From SB11 sp943370295 (GTDB lineage Bacteria; Bacteroidota; Bacteroidia; UBA8524): 64,000 bases of DNA. Shown piece by piece: positions 36,011 through 44,811 of the stretch. Location: assembly GCA_943370295.1 (NCBI GenBank), contig CALRQL020000004.1, forward strand, positions 124,001-188,000, read 5' to 3'. Each line of letters begins with the position of its first letter. The first letter of the stretch is position 1. The notes beneath the pieces were generated by a model. The model ran no database searches, was not told the DNA's origin, and was given only the letters and a program-made list of their open reading frames with translations. Both the position numbers and the translations under genes were made by a program.

Positions 36011-37762
36011 TTATGATTTTGCCAATAGGTGCGAAAATTTCAAAATGATAAATTCAGCAGGGCGTACTGCGGCCATTCCAATTTCTATATTCATACGGCC
36101 TTCCAATATGTCTAGCGAAGTCATAGTAACTCCCAAGCCAATGTTTACAAAGAAGGCATCCTCAGGTTTAGCCCCTGCTAATGCACCATCGCGCCAAAGT
36201 CCGGTTAAAAAGTTGGTGATAGACCCCTTTACTTTTACCCAAGTATTAGCGTCGTTAGGTTCAAATACTACAAACTCCGTTGATTTTTTTATACTCTCTT
36301 CAACAAAGATGTATAACCTGCGCACGGGCACATACCGCCACTCGTTATCGTTTCCGGCAAGTGTGCGGGCACCCCATACCAATACACCTTTGCCTGTAAA
36401 AGTGCGGATGGCATTTATGCTCTTACCGCTCGTAGCATCCACATTTAGCAACCCTTGCTCATCGTCGGTAATATCCACGTTAGGCTTGTTTACCATTGCA
36501 AGGCTGTAGTTGGCAGGTGCTTTCCAAACTCCTCGGTTTCTGTCAACACTGGCATACACACCGCACATGGCAGCGCTTGGGTACAGCGTAAGTGTTTTTT
36601 CTTTTAGCAGGGCAATAATCTTGTTATACAAAGCAAGGTCGCTAAGGTCTTTACCGCCCGATAGTTTTGCAGGCACGGTAACACCCGCATCGTTTGATAG
36701 CAGTGTAATATTATTGCCCGCAGGTCCATTCATAGTGTCTTTTGCGTCCAGCTCAACTGTTGTTCCTACTCTAGTGGCGGTTAAAATATCTTTAGTAGCG
36801 GCATGCGTGTTTATCTTTTCGGCAATTTTTATTGCCGTTGCACCTTCGTTTGCGCCTATTTCTATATTGCTGCCGGTATTATCACCGGCCTTAAAAGTAA
36901 ATTCAGTGCCATTTATTGTGAGTGTTTTGTTGGCAGCAGGGTTGGTACCTACTGAGATGGTGCCTTCGGCAGGGATATAAGTACCGTTTAAGTACGATAC
37001 TTTTTTTGTGTTGTAGATGTTTGCAGGCGCTGTACGTGTATCAGCAATAGTTATCTCTGAAACATCGTACAGATAGTTAATAGTAGTTTGCAACGAGGGA
37101 AAATAGGCTGCCCCGTATTTGAGATTTGCTAACGATACTTCGTTGTTTCTGAAATTACCTGCAACAGTGCTTATTGAATCGCTGGCGCTGCCTTCAAGGG
37201 TATCTATTACTGCAAAGCGGTCTTGCAGTTTATTGCATTGTGCAAGCATGGCGTCATTAAGTTGCCTGCGAGATGCCGAAGCCGCTATTTTTACAATTTC
37301 AGGGATAACCAATAAGGTTATTTCGTCTTCTTTTTCACAGGATTTTAATCCGTTTTCAAGCGCAGTAGTATCAATAGTGCCACCGGGTGTCATGGTGCCA
37401 ACTGAAACTATCCAACATGGCCCTCCCCCATTGCCGAAGTACATTTTTACCTGATAGTATAACAAGTATGGCGACCACGACGATGGATTGTTAAGGGTTA
37501 GGGTAGCATTATCGCTTGAGCCCGCAGGTGGGTCAGTAAGACTTACTGTAAAAGCCTCGTTCAGCGTAGTGCCAAACATCTGCTCAAACTCAAGCAGCGA
37601 TGTAATACGCTTTGGCGTATTAACGGCAAAGTCTACACCGTTTTCTTTTCGTTGTTTGGTATAGCCAATAAACGCAGGTATGGCGGTGGCTACTGGGGCA
37701 ATGCTTGCGGGCAGTGTAGAAATTTCTTCCACATACACGCCTGGGGTGGTATATGTTGCCAT
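36011..37762 (-). CDS. Contractile tail sheath protein 2, with inserted surface beta-domain
   Basis: 583 aa. It has the same N- and C-terminal sheath domains as its neighbour (TYTTPGVYVEEISTLPASIA; GVTMTSLDILEGRMNIEIGM). Residues at about 263-373 are an extra domain (GTISVGTNPAANKTLTING, EGATAIKIAEKIN, AGNNITLLSNDAG) of a type found as a decoration in phage tail and sheath proteins. The insertion should project from the outer sheath surface. A 111-bp gap separates it from the upstream 380-aa gene, the longest inside the operon; a secondary promoter there is possible but not shown. Confidence 0.94.
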   Translation of the reverse strand: MATYTTPGVYVEEISTLPASIAPVATAIPAFIGYTKQRKENGVDFAVNTPKRITSLLEFEQMFGTTLNEAFTVSLTDPPAGSSDNATLTLNNPSSWSPYLLYYQVKMYFGNGGGPCWIVSVGTMTPGGTIDTTALENGLKSCEKEDEITLLVIPEIVKIAASASRRQLNDAMLAQCNKLQDRFAVIDTLEGSASDSISTVAGNFRNNEVSLANLKYGAAYFPSLQTTINYLYDVSEITIADTRTAPANIYNTKKVSYLNGTYIPAEGTISVGTNPAANKTLTINGTEFTFKAGDNTGSNIEIGANEGATAIKIAEKINTHAATKDILTATRVGTTVELDAKDTMNGPAGNNITLLSNDAGVTVPAKLSGGKDLSDLALYNKIIALLKEKTLTLYPSAAMCGVYASVDRNRGVWKAPANYSLAMVNKPNVDITDDEQGLLNVDATSGKSINAIRTFTGKGVLVWGARTLAGNDNEWRYVPVRRLYIFVEESIKKSTEFVVFEPNDANTWVKVKGSITNFLTGLWRDGALAGAKPEDAFFVNIGLGVTMTSLDILEGRMNIEIGMAAVRPAEFIILKFSHLLAKS

Positions 37763-37873
37763 AGTTATAGTATTCGGTTACGTTTTGTTGTTTCCTTTTA
37801 TAAAGTCAAACCGTGGTATGCAATCTCAAATCTTCCCTTTTCCTGCTTGATAGCTATTCGCTTTCCTTTTCCA

Positions 37874-39016
37874 CTATATGTACACGTAAATATTGCAATT
37901 GTCGTCTACCCGTGCATCCGGTGCCGGATTGGGTAAACTGCTTATCAGCACGTTCCCTGCTGTTGCCGTCGGCGAGCCGTCGGGTATCTTTTTCAATTCA
38001 AGTTTTGTCTTAGGCACTTCGTAAAACGGTATCTTCACCGTTGATTCAAATACCATAGTAGGGAGGTTATTTATACTATCAGCAACATTTGGTAAAGGTT
38101 GGCCACCACCACCCATAGCCGGGTTGCCGCTGAATGTATAGGTATTGTATATAGGGCCGCTATCACCGCTTTTATCGCTAAGCACTAAATCAGTGGCCGT
38201 TAAATCAATACCGCTTTTGTTTATTATGTAGTATTTCCAAATACTTTCGGCACGTTTCAAGTCAACGCGCAGGTTTTTTGCCGCCAAAGGAGGAGTAGGC
38301 TTGGCCAATGATAGTTGTACCACTCCTGAAACATTGCTACGGCTCAATTCATCATGTATATAAACTTGCAGCGTTTTTTCAGTGGCATCTTCACGCTTCA
38401 GTAGTATTGTGTAATATCCGCTACCGGTTTTACTTACATCAAAAAAGCCGGTAAATGTGCGCAGTATGTTGCCGCTTTCACCGTTATTATCAGCATTTAG
38501 GGTGTAGGGACTTGTTATCGGGCTGCCTGCTGTATCGTATTGTGCATTTACGGTTGTTCCGTTTTGGTCTTTAATGGTAACCTGTATGGTTTTAAACGCT
38601 GTTTTTTCAGTAAATTTAAAGCTAAACCGCTCAGGATAAATTCCATGCAGTACTTTATACTTTAAATCGGCCAGTGCCCCATCAGTATAATAAAACATGC
38701 GGCATCCGTTTGTATACGATACAGTTGAAGGTGCTGATTCATCCAAATCGGTAATGCCATAAAAAGTCCCCGGGTTTTTTATACCTAACCCAAATACAAA
38801 GGTTAAATCACTATCAATTTCAATAGTAGGTGTATTGGGTTGTGTGCTTTCGTACAAAATTGTAAAACCACACCCGAAATTTCTGTAAAGCAGTCGTTGT
38901 TGGCGCATCAACCGTTGTATATCAGCTGTTAATACAAACTCAAAATCATCTGTCACACCACTTTTGTAAAAGTTGTGCAGTAACTCAAGTTTTATTAATG
39001 TTTGATAGCCTGCCAT
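37874..39016 (-). CDS. Conserved eCIS-cluster protein of unknown function
   Basis: 380 aa. It begins MAGYQTLIKLELLHNFYKSG and has a conserved-looking QRLMRQQRLLYRNFGCGFTI segment. Much of the rest appears beta-rich, with a middle region (FKTIQVTIKDQNGTTVNAQY) resembling an Ig-like fold. Its start codon overlaps the stop of the DUF4255 gene, so the two are probably translated together. Location next to the terminator gene suggests a cap, adaptor or plug role at the distal end; no motif proves it. Confidence 0.75.
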   Translation of the reverse strand: MAGYQTLIKLELLHNFYKSGVTDDFEFVLTADIQRLMRQQRLLYRNFGCGFTILYESTQPNTPTIEIDSDLTFVFGLGIKNPGTFYGITDLDESAPSTVSYTNGCRMFYYTDGALADLKYKVLHGIYPERFSFKFTEKTAFKTIQVTIKDQNGTTVNAQYDTAGSPITSPYTLNADNNGESGNILRTFTGFFDVSKTGSGYYTILLKREDATEKTLQVYIHDELSRSNVSGVVQLSLAKPTPPLAAKNLRVDLKRAESIWKYYIINKSGIDLTATDLVLSDKSGDSGPIYNTYTFSGNPAMGGGGQPLPNVADSINNLPTMVFESTVKIPFYEVPKTKLELKKIPDGSPTATAGNVLISSLPNPAPDARVDDNCNIYVYI

Positions 39017-39621
39017 CAGTTTTTACCTGCTACGTCAATACCAAGGTTTTCAATTAATCCTGCGGGTTCTATACTGTTTTCTTGTATAGTTATCATGCGT
39101 ACTTTATACAACACGCTGGGTAAATAGTTGGTACCAACCACGCTCCAAAAATTATTCATCTGCTCAAACGTAAACGAGAACAACTCTAACACCAGTTTGG
39201 GTATCTCGGGAGCCAATGTGGCCATCAGCGGTGAGTTTACGGGGGTGAAAACGCTTTTGCTTTGAAAAAACCCGATTATATTACTCAACTGTTTTAATCC
39301 TTCAATATAATCGTCTCCGGTATCGGCCAATTCGTTATTAGTAAAGTTGGCAGAAAAAAGTACATACAGGTTAAGGTATATATCCGGATTTCGGTTATCA
39401 AAACCCCCGGCCGTGTTTCTTACTTTTACTTGCTGATCTTTTGATACACGGTCTTCTTCGATGTTTATCAATGAAACCCCTATGGTTTTATTTGGTATGG
39501 CTAATCCTTTAGAGTTTGCAACACTGGTAAGCACAGCCAAATCGCTCATTGCCCCACCTGTTTTTAAGTTCAGGTACCGGTTCACTTCTTGAGTAAGGAA
39601 ATTTAGGGCTGAATGAATCAT
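39016..39621 (-). CDS. DUF4255 (Pvc16/Afp16-like) tube/sheath terminator
   Basis: 201 aa from ATG at 39621; an in-frame extension to 39639 adds six residues not seen in the family. The domain pattern is IHSALNFLTQEVNRYLNLK, VSLINIEEDR, PDIYLNLYVLFSANF and LKQLSNIIGFFQSKSVFTP, then LVLELFSFTFEQMNNFWSVV. The Pvc16/Afp16 family caps the end of the tube and sheath. It is first in the operon, preceded by an AT-rich promoter region. Confidence 0.92.
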   Translation of the reverse strand: MIHSALNFLTQEVNRYLNLKTGGAMSDLAVLTSVANSKGLAIPNKTIGVSLINIEEDRVSKDQQVKVRNTAGGFDNRNPDIYLNLYVLFSANFTNNELADTGDDYIEGLKQLSNIIGFFQSKSVFTPVNSPLMATLAPEIPKLVLELFSFTFEQMNNFWSVVGTNYLPSVLYKVRMITIQENSIEPAGLIENLGIDVAGKN

Positions 39622-39696
39622 ACAATAGTGGTTCTGCAATTAAAAGGGTACTTCACAATAATGTATAAAGAGATAGCTTCTAATACATTATCAATT

Positions 39697-39704
39697 CAAA
39701 TATA
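39697..39704 (-). promoter_or_regulatory. Putative eCIS operon promoter, -7 element TATATTTG
   Basis: On the minus strand TATATTTG matches TAnnTTTG and lies 75 bp before the DUF4255 start. At the usual 19-20 bp spacing upstream no TTG is found (GTAGTAAAAG instead), so the promoter may be weak or activator-dependent. The surrounding interval 39622-39902 is strongly AT-rich and shows no convincing gene. Confidence 0.4.
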
Positions 39705-39902
39705 GAAAACAATTTCACTTTTACTACATCTTTTAGGGTTAAGTTTTTGAGTAAACGCAATTTTGGGTGTTTTGACGGTGTAGAAATAACGGTTTAAATT
39801 TTTTGGTAAAAAATTTTCAAAAAAAGTAAATCCATGAGCCGTTTTAAGTCGTAAGTATGTATAACCCTTATTGGGCTTAAGGAACACCACACACTTATCA
39901 AT

Positions 39903-40316
39903 ATGTCAGCAACATACTACGAAAAAGAGCACTACAATGATGATACGGAGTATTATCGTCATTATTACAGGGTTACAGAGAGCCACTTGCCCGTGATTAA
40001 TCTTGCAATTGTATCAGATAAGGCAAGGGGTAATTTGAGATTAAAGATTGAACCCAATGATTTTTTTTATGACAAGAAGCTGTTTTCTATTTTCTGGAAG
40101 GTGAAGGGAAACAACGATTTCGGTCAGTTTTTTTATGATGGTGAAGGACCATTGTATGATTATGAATTTGCCGCCGAAATATGTAAATACTTACAGATTG
40201 ACTTAATAGAAATGAATTATTGCGGGATGCCTTTATTTGATAAGCGACGCACTGAGGTGTTTATGAAAACATTTGAAGATTTTCATAAACTGGTTTCGGG
40301 CCAACTAACTTTGTGA
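39903..40316 (+). CDS. Hypothetical cytoplasmic protein, divergent from the eCIS operon
   Basis: 137 aa, rich in Tyr, Asp and Phe, starting MSATYYEKEHYNDDTEYYRH. It has an alpha/beta appearance with a strand-rich middle (LRLKIEPNDFFYDKKLFSIF) and a helical C-terminus. No signal peptide, membrane segment or recognised family. It is transcribed away from the eCIS operon from the same intergenic region and ends before a bidirectional terminator. A regulatory link to the eCIS is possible but unsupported. Confidence 0.65.
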   Translation: MSATYYEKEHYNDDTEYYRHYYRVTESHLPVINLAIVSDKARGNLRLKIEPNDFFYDKKLFSIFWKVKGNNDFGQFFYDGEGPLYDYEFAAEICKYLQIDLIEMNYCGMPLFDKRRTEVFMKTFEDFHKLVSGQLTL

Positions 40317-40330
40317 TGTTTTTAAAATGC

Positions 40331-40356
40331 AAAAGCCACCTGAAAAGGTGGCTTTT
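40331..40356. terminator. Bidirectional intrinsic terminator
   Basis: A perfect 11-bp stem AAAAGCCACCT / AGGTGGCTTTT with a GAAA loop lies between the convergent hypothetical gene and pdhB, with A and T tracts on both sides. Confidence 0.85.
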
Positions 40357-40378
40357 ACTATTCTTTTGCATGCAGGCC

Positions 40379-41356
40379 TTAAGCGTACATTACTGATTTT
40401 ATGGCTTCAAGTGTGCGTTGTACTGTGGGTACGGTAGCATCTACCATTGCACGTGCATATCCCATAGGCACATCACGGTTGGTAATGCGTTGTATTGGGG
40501 CATCTAAGTAATCAAATGCGCGACGTTGTACCATGTATGAAATTTCTGAAGAGATAGAGGCAAGCGGCCAAGCCTCTTCAACTATCACCAAACGGTTAGT
40601 TTTCTTTACTGAGTTAATAATGGTGTCATAATCAATAGGTCTAACGCTCCGTAAATCAATTACTTCAGCACTAATACCATCTTTAGCAAGTTCATCGGCA
40701 GTTTCGTAAGCAACCTTCATCATTTTTCCAAATGATACAATAGTTACGTCAGTTCCTTGTCTTACCACATTAGCTACGCCAATGGGCAGCAAGTATTCTT
40801 CCTCAGGAACGGGGCCTTTGTCGCCATACATTAACTCACTTTCCATAAAAATAACTGGGTCATTATCACGGATAGCAGTTTTCAATAAACCTTTAGCATC
40901 GTATGGATTGCTGGGTACTACTACTTTCAAACCGGGACAGTTTGCGTACCAGTTTTCAAAGTTTTGCGAGTGTTGTGCAGCAAGCTGGCCTGCGTTTCCT
41001 GTTGGTCCGCGGAAAACCATCGGTGCGCCAAACTGCCCACCGCTCATGCTTAGGGTTTTAGCTGCACTGTTTATCACTTGGTCGATAGCCACCAACGAGA
41101 AGTTGAACGTCATAAACTCAATAATAGGACGAAGTCCGTTCATGGCAGCTCCAACGCCAATACCTGCAAAACCAAGCTCAGCTATGGGAGTATCAATTAC
41201 CCTTCTGGGGCCAAACTCATCCAGCATACCTTGACTCACTTTATATGCACCGTTGTACTCGGCAACTTCTTCGCCCATTAAAAATACATTTGGGTCGCGG
41301 CGCATTTCCTCGCTCATCGCTTCGCGTAGTGCTTCACGGAATTGGATTTCTCTCAT
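40379..41356 (-). CDS. pdhB: Pyruvate dehydrogenase complex E1 component subunit beta
   Basis: 325 aa, the standard length for E1-beta. The N-terminus REIQFREALREAMSEEMRRD is followed by LMGEEVAEYNGAYKVSQGM and DTPIAELGFAGIGVGAAMNG, with Glu residues that contact thiamine diphosphate. The C-terminal transketolase-like domain has VIDLRSVRPIDYDTI. With E1-alpha it decarboxylates pyruvate and acetylates lipoyl-E2. No E1-alpha, E2 or E3 gene is in the window, so the complex is encoded at several loci. Confidence 0.95.
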   Translation of the reverse strand: MREIQFREALREAMSEEMRRDPNVFLMGEEVAEYNGAYKVSQGMLDEFGPRRVIDTPIAELGFAGIGVGAAMNGLRPIIEFMTFNFSLVAIDQVINSAAKTLSMSGGQFGAPMVFRGPTGNAGQLAAQHSQNFENWYANCPGLKVVVPSNPYDAKGLLKTAIRDNDPVIFMESELMYGDKGPVPEEEYLLPIGVANVVRQGTDVTIVSFGKMMKVAYETADELAKDGISAEVIDLRSVRPIDYDTIINSVKKTNRLVIVEEAWPLASISSEISYMVQRRAFDYLDAPIQRITNRDVPMGYARAMVDATVPTVQRTLEAIKSVMYA

Positions 41357-41493
41357 CGTTTATTCGTTTCGGGTGCGCAAAAATAAAATAAAATACTATT
41401 TAATACTGTGGTAGCATATAAAACCTTATCACATATTATCAGCATCGTAGTTTAATATAGAATAATGGGCGGCTGGCACTTAATTTGTCGTTT

Positions 41494-41664
41494 ATGCTTT
41501 TGATGCAAAAATTGGTTAGTAGCTCAAAACTGTTAGGTAAATACCGTCGGATAAAAGGCAAGATAAGATTTTATAAAAGCATGAGGGCTATTAAAAAAGG
41601 GCTAACCTCTGCCACTGATTTCCTACTTTTTATGCTTGAACTTATTTTAACGATACTATTTTAA
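41494..41664 (+). CDS. Possible small basic-hydrophobic protein
   Basis: A 56-codon ATG-initiated frame (alternative ATG at 41503) lies in an otherwise empty 388-bp interval. The translation has a Lys/Arg-rich first half (KLLGKYRRIKGKIRFYKSM) and a hydrophobic C-terminus (TDFLLFMLELILTILF), the pattern of a small membrane-binding peptide. A strong terminator begins 27 bp after its stop. No Shine-Dalgarno is visible and coding status is uncertain. Nothing else is seen in 41357-41744 apart from this and the terminator. Confidence 0.35.
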   Translation: MLLMQKLVSSSKLLGKYRRIKGKIRFYKSMRAIKKGLTSATDFLLFMLELILTILF

Positions 41665-41690
41665 TAGCTTCAATGTTGTAGTGCATAAAC

Positions 41691-41727
41691 AAAAAAGACG
41701 GCCTGTTATACAGGCCGTCTTTTTTTT
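41691..41727. terminator. Strong bidirectional intrinsic terminator
   Basis: A perfect 9-bp GC-rich stem GACGGCCTG / CAGGCCGTC with a TTATA loop (41697-41719) is flanked by A6 on the left and T8 on the right. It terminates secDF on the minus strand and would also end any plus-strand transcript of the small frame upstream. Confidence 0.93.
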
Positions 41728-41744
41728 ATCAAGGGGTGTTAAGA

Positions 41745-44700
41745 TTACTTATCACCATTTTTTTGAGCTGCTTTTTTGTTACCCCATTCAATCAACTGTG
41801 CTGATAGCGGGCTACCGATACACAATGAAGAATACGTACCCAAAATAATACCAGTTGTTAAGGCAAAGGCAAAGCCACGGATGGTTTCACCACCAAATAA
41901 GAATACCAAAAGAATAACAATAATGGTTGTAAGTGAAGTCATTATCGTACGGCTAAGGGTATTGTTCAAAGCAAGGTTAATTACTTTAGAAGTATCCTTC
42001 TCGTTTTTGTGTTCACCCAAGAACTCCCTTACACGGTCAAATACCACCACAGAGTCGTTGATTGAGTAACCGATAACGGTTAGTATCGCTGCAATAAACG
42101 CTTGGTCGATTTCAAGACCGAAAGGAACGATACCGTGCAACAATGAGAACAATGATAATACCAGCATAACGTCGTGGGTAAGCATTATTACAGTTGCCAA
42201 TGCAAACTGCCAACGCCTGAAACGCACTAATATGTAAACAAACATACCTACAAGTGCTAATACGATTGAGATAATGGCGGCTTGTTTAATATCGGATGCC
42301 ACTGTAGGACCTACTTTGTATGAGGTTAGTATTTCGTATTTTCCACCTTGGGTAGTTTTTAAACCTTCATCAAGTTTAGCAAGTACCATTTCACTGGCTT
42401 TAGCATCTTGACTATTAATTAAGTAAGTGGTTGTGATTTTTAATGAGTTATCAGTACCATATACTTTCACTTCGGGTTTGGTACCAAATTTTGGTTCAAG
42501 TGCTGTGCGAGCATCGGCAGCGGCTACTGGGTTTTCAAATTTTACCACATACGACCAACCACCTTTAAAGTCAACACCGGTGTCAAAGCCGCGAACAAAC
42601 ATTGATACCACACCGGCAAGTATTACTATACCTGAAATGGTGTAGAACATTTTACTTTTACCAATAAAATCGAAGTTAGTGTTACGCAACAAGCTCTTAG
42701 TAGCAGGGAACCAGAACGAAACGTTTTTCTCACGCTTAGCCATCCACTCAAATATTACACGGGTTAATAAAAACGCAGTGAACATTGAGCTTGCAATACC
42801 TATCAATAGTGTGATTGCGAAACCTGATATAGGACCTGAACCAAATACCGCCAATACAGCACCTGCAAGGGCAGTGGTTAAGTTAGAGTCAATAATGGCT
42901 GATGCAGCGTTTTTGTAACCGTTTGCAATGGCTGTGCGTAGGTTGCGACCGGCCCATATTTCTTCTTTAATACGTTCGTAAATAAGTACGTTAGCATCTA
43001 CAGCCATACCTAAGGTAAGGATGATACCTGCGATACCGGGAAGGGTTAATGCCGCCTGGAACGAAGCTAAAGTACCTACAATGAAGAACAAGTTTAGTAG
43101 CACAGCTAAATCGGCAATTAAACCTGCGGTGTTATAAACAATATACATGGTTAAAATAACCGCAAGGAAACCTACCAATATTGAAAGCATACCGCTTCTG
43201 ATACTGTCTTTACCTAAGGTAGGACCCACAACTGCTTCTTCAACAATGCGGGCAGGAGCAGGAAGTTTACCTGCTTTAAGAATGTTTGACAAATCTTTTG
43301 CTTCCTCAGGAGTGAAGCTACCCATGATACGTGATTGTCCGTTAGGGATTTCACCGTTTACAGTTGGAGCAGAGTATACTAAACCGTCAAGTACGATGGC
43401 TACGGCTTTTTGTGGTTTTGCAGCAGCAGCAGTGGCGGTAATTTTCCTCCACTTTTGCGCACCGTCCAAACTCATCGTCATACTAATTTCATTGTTACCT
43501 AATTGGTCAACCGATGGGCGGGCATCAGTTACTACATCACCTTCAAGCGCAGCACCACCGTCACGTTCTGCTTTCAAGGCATACATAAACATTACTTTGC
43601 CTTCTTCGTCAACAGGTTTGTTGCCCCAAGCAAACATCATGTCAGCAGGTAGTACTTGTTCCCTTAATATAGGATCACTCAAAATTGCGTTCACTTTAGC
43701 AGTATCTTTAACTGCAGCTGAACCAATGTGAGCACCATCACCAAATGTGTATTTACCGTCTTCTGTTTGAGCATAGTTAGGGAAGAAACCGGCTTCTATA
43801 AGGAAGTTTCTTTCTTGTGCTTTTTCAGCGGCAAGTGTAGCACTGTCCTTAGTACCTGTATCAGCTTTCTTGGCAAGGCTGGTATCCGTTTTTGATGAAT
43901 CACCTATGGCAGTAGTAGATGTTGCTGCTGCAAGTTTAGCTGTGTCGTTGGCAGACTTGCTTGAATCGGCCTCGTTCAGCTTGTTTTTATTTTTCAAATA
44001 CTCGCTGATTTTACCAAAATGGGTATCAAATTCCTGAACGCTGTAAACGTTCCAAAATTCAAGCTTTGCAGTGTTTTGTAATAAACGACGAACCCTTTCA
44101 GGATTATCAACACCGGGCAATTCAACCATTACACGGCCTGAGTTGCCAAGCAACTGAACAGTTGGTTGGGTTACACCAAATTGGTCGATACGAGTCTTTA
44201 AGATTTTATAAATCCTGTCAACCGATGCAGCAGATTCAGTTTTAAGGTATTGTATTACCTCGTCATCGGTTGATGTAAGACTAATTTGTTGGTCTTTGTT
44301 ATAGAATACAGCACTTAGTTTAAGGTTGGGGTTACTTGCTTTAAACTGCTTTGCAAATTCATCAATTATATCTGCTTCAGGATTAACAGATTTTGCTGCT
44401 GTAGCAGATTCAAGGGCTGCATTAAGTGCAGGCGACTTGCTATCGCTGGCCAAAGCCCTGACAATATCGGCCACAGAAATTTCCATTACCACGTTCATAC
44501 CGCCTTGCAAGTCAAGACCCAAGTTCAACTGGGCTTCTTTTACCTGCAAATAAGTAAAACTCTTAAATCCAAGGTTGTACACCTTTTCAGTGGCAATCGA
44601 GTCGAGGAATTTACGTTTCAACACGGGGTCGCCCATGCTTACTTCATCAGCCTCTTTTTCAATCATGTAAGCCTTCAGGGTAAATGATAGCTGGTATATG

Positions 44701-44753
44701 CACACCAGTATCAGCGCGATGGCGAAAAACTTTACAACGCCTTGATTTTTCAT
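41745..44753 (-). CDS. secDF: Fused protein translocase subunit SecDF
   Basis: 1002 aa. The SecD half has the first membrane helix, the D1 motif LGLDLQGGMNVVMEI, a large periplasmic P1 domain with a Ser/Thr/Ala/Lys-rich insert near residues 255-310, then five helices with LTLGMAVDANVLIYERIKEE. The SecF half follows (FKGGWSYVV; VIGYSINDSVVVFDRVRE). Conserved Asp residues in the membrane motifs support the proton-driven step of Sec-dependent export. The fused form is usual in Bacteroidota. Confidence 0.95.
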   Translation of the reverse strand: MKNQGVVKFFAIALILVCIYQLSFTLKAYMIEKEADEVSMGDPVLKRKFLDSIATEKVYNLGFKSFTYLQVKEAQLNLGLDLQGGMNVVMEISVADIVRALASDSKSPALNAALESATAAKSVNPEADIIDEFAKQFKASNPNLKLSAVFYNKDQQISLTSTDDEVIQYLKTESAASVDRIYKILKTRIDQFGVTQPTVQLLGNSGRVMVELPGVDNPERVRRLLQNTAKLEFWNVYSVQEFDTHFGKISEYLKNKNKLNEADSSKSANDTAKLAAATSTTAIGDSSKTDTSLAKKADTGTKDSATLAAEKAQERNFLIEAGFFPNYAQTEDGKYTFGDGAHIGSAAVKDTAKVNAILSDPILREQVLPADMMFAWGNKPVDEEGKVMFMYALKAERDGGAALEGDVVTDARPSVDQLGNNEISMTMSLDGAQKWRKITATAAAAKPQKAVAIVLDGLVYSAPTVNGEIPNGQSRIMGSFTPEEAKDLSNILKAGKLPAPARIVEEAVVGPTLGKDSIRSGMLSILVGFLAVILTMYIVYNTAGLIADLAVLLNLFFIVGTLASFQAALTLPGIAGIILTLGMAVDANVLIYERIKEEIWAGRNLRTAIANGYKNAASAIIDSNLTTALAGAVLAVFGSGPISGFAITLLIGIASSMFTAFLLTRVIFEWMAKREKNVSFWFPATKSLLRNTNFDFIGKSKMFYTISGIVILAGVVSMFVRGFDTGVDFKGGWSYVVKFENPVAAADARTALEPKFGTKPEVKVYGTDNSLKITTTYLINSQDAKASEMVLAKLDEGLKTTQGGKYEILTSYKVGPTVASDIKQAAIISIVLALVGMFVYILVRFRRWQFALATVIMLTHDVMLVLSLFSLLHGIVPFGLEIDQAFIAAILTVIGYSINDSVVVFDRVREFLGEHKNEKDTSKVINLALNNTLSRTIMTSLTTIIVILLVFLFGGETIRGFAFALTTGIILGTYSSLCIGSPLSAQLIEWGNKKAAQKNGDK

Positions 44754-44811
44754 TCGGTTCTCTTAATTATATATAAATGTCTTTAATGCGGTATTTACCA
44801 AAATTTTAAAG

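Noticed and set aside
37763..37873. Internal promoter before the larger sheath gene
   Set aside because: The 111-bp gap has a TATAAAAG and upstream TTG at 18 nt on the minus strand, but the -7 element deviates from TAnnTTTG; evidence was too weak to list.
12893..39621. Prophage or phage-tail remnant
   Set aside because: Sheath, tube and baseplate genes are present, but there is no capsid, portal, terminase, lysis or integrase gene, and the DUF4157, DUF4255, DUF5908 and AAA+ genes are eCIS markers.
12893..39621. Type VI secretion system
   Set aside because: No TssJ/L/M membrane complex, no TssB/C-type split sheath and no ClpV were found; the AAA+ protein has a single core and lacks the ClpV two-domain layout.
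39696..39890. 64-codon minus-strand frame upstream of the eCIS operon
   Set aside because: It lies in a very AT-rich stretch containing the probable promoter, is Lys/Asn/Phe-rich low complexity and has no conserved pattern.
43147..43731. 194-codon plus-strand frame within secDF
   Set aside because: Complement shadow of a well conserved gene with no protein-like motifs.
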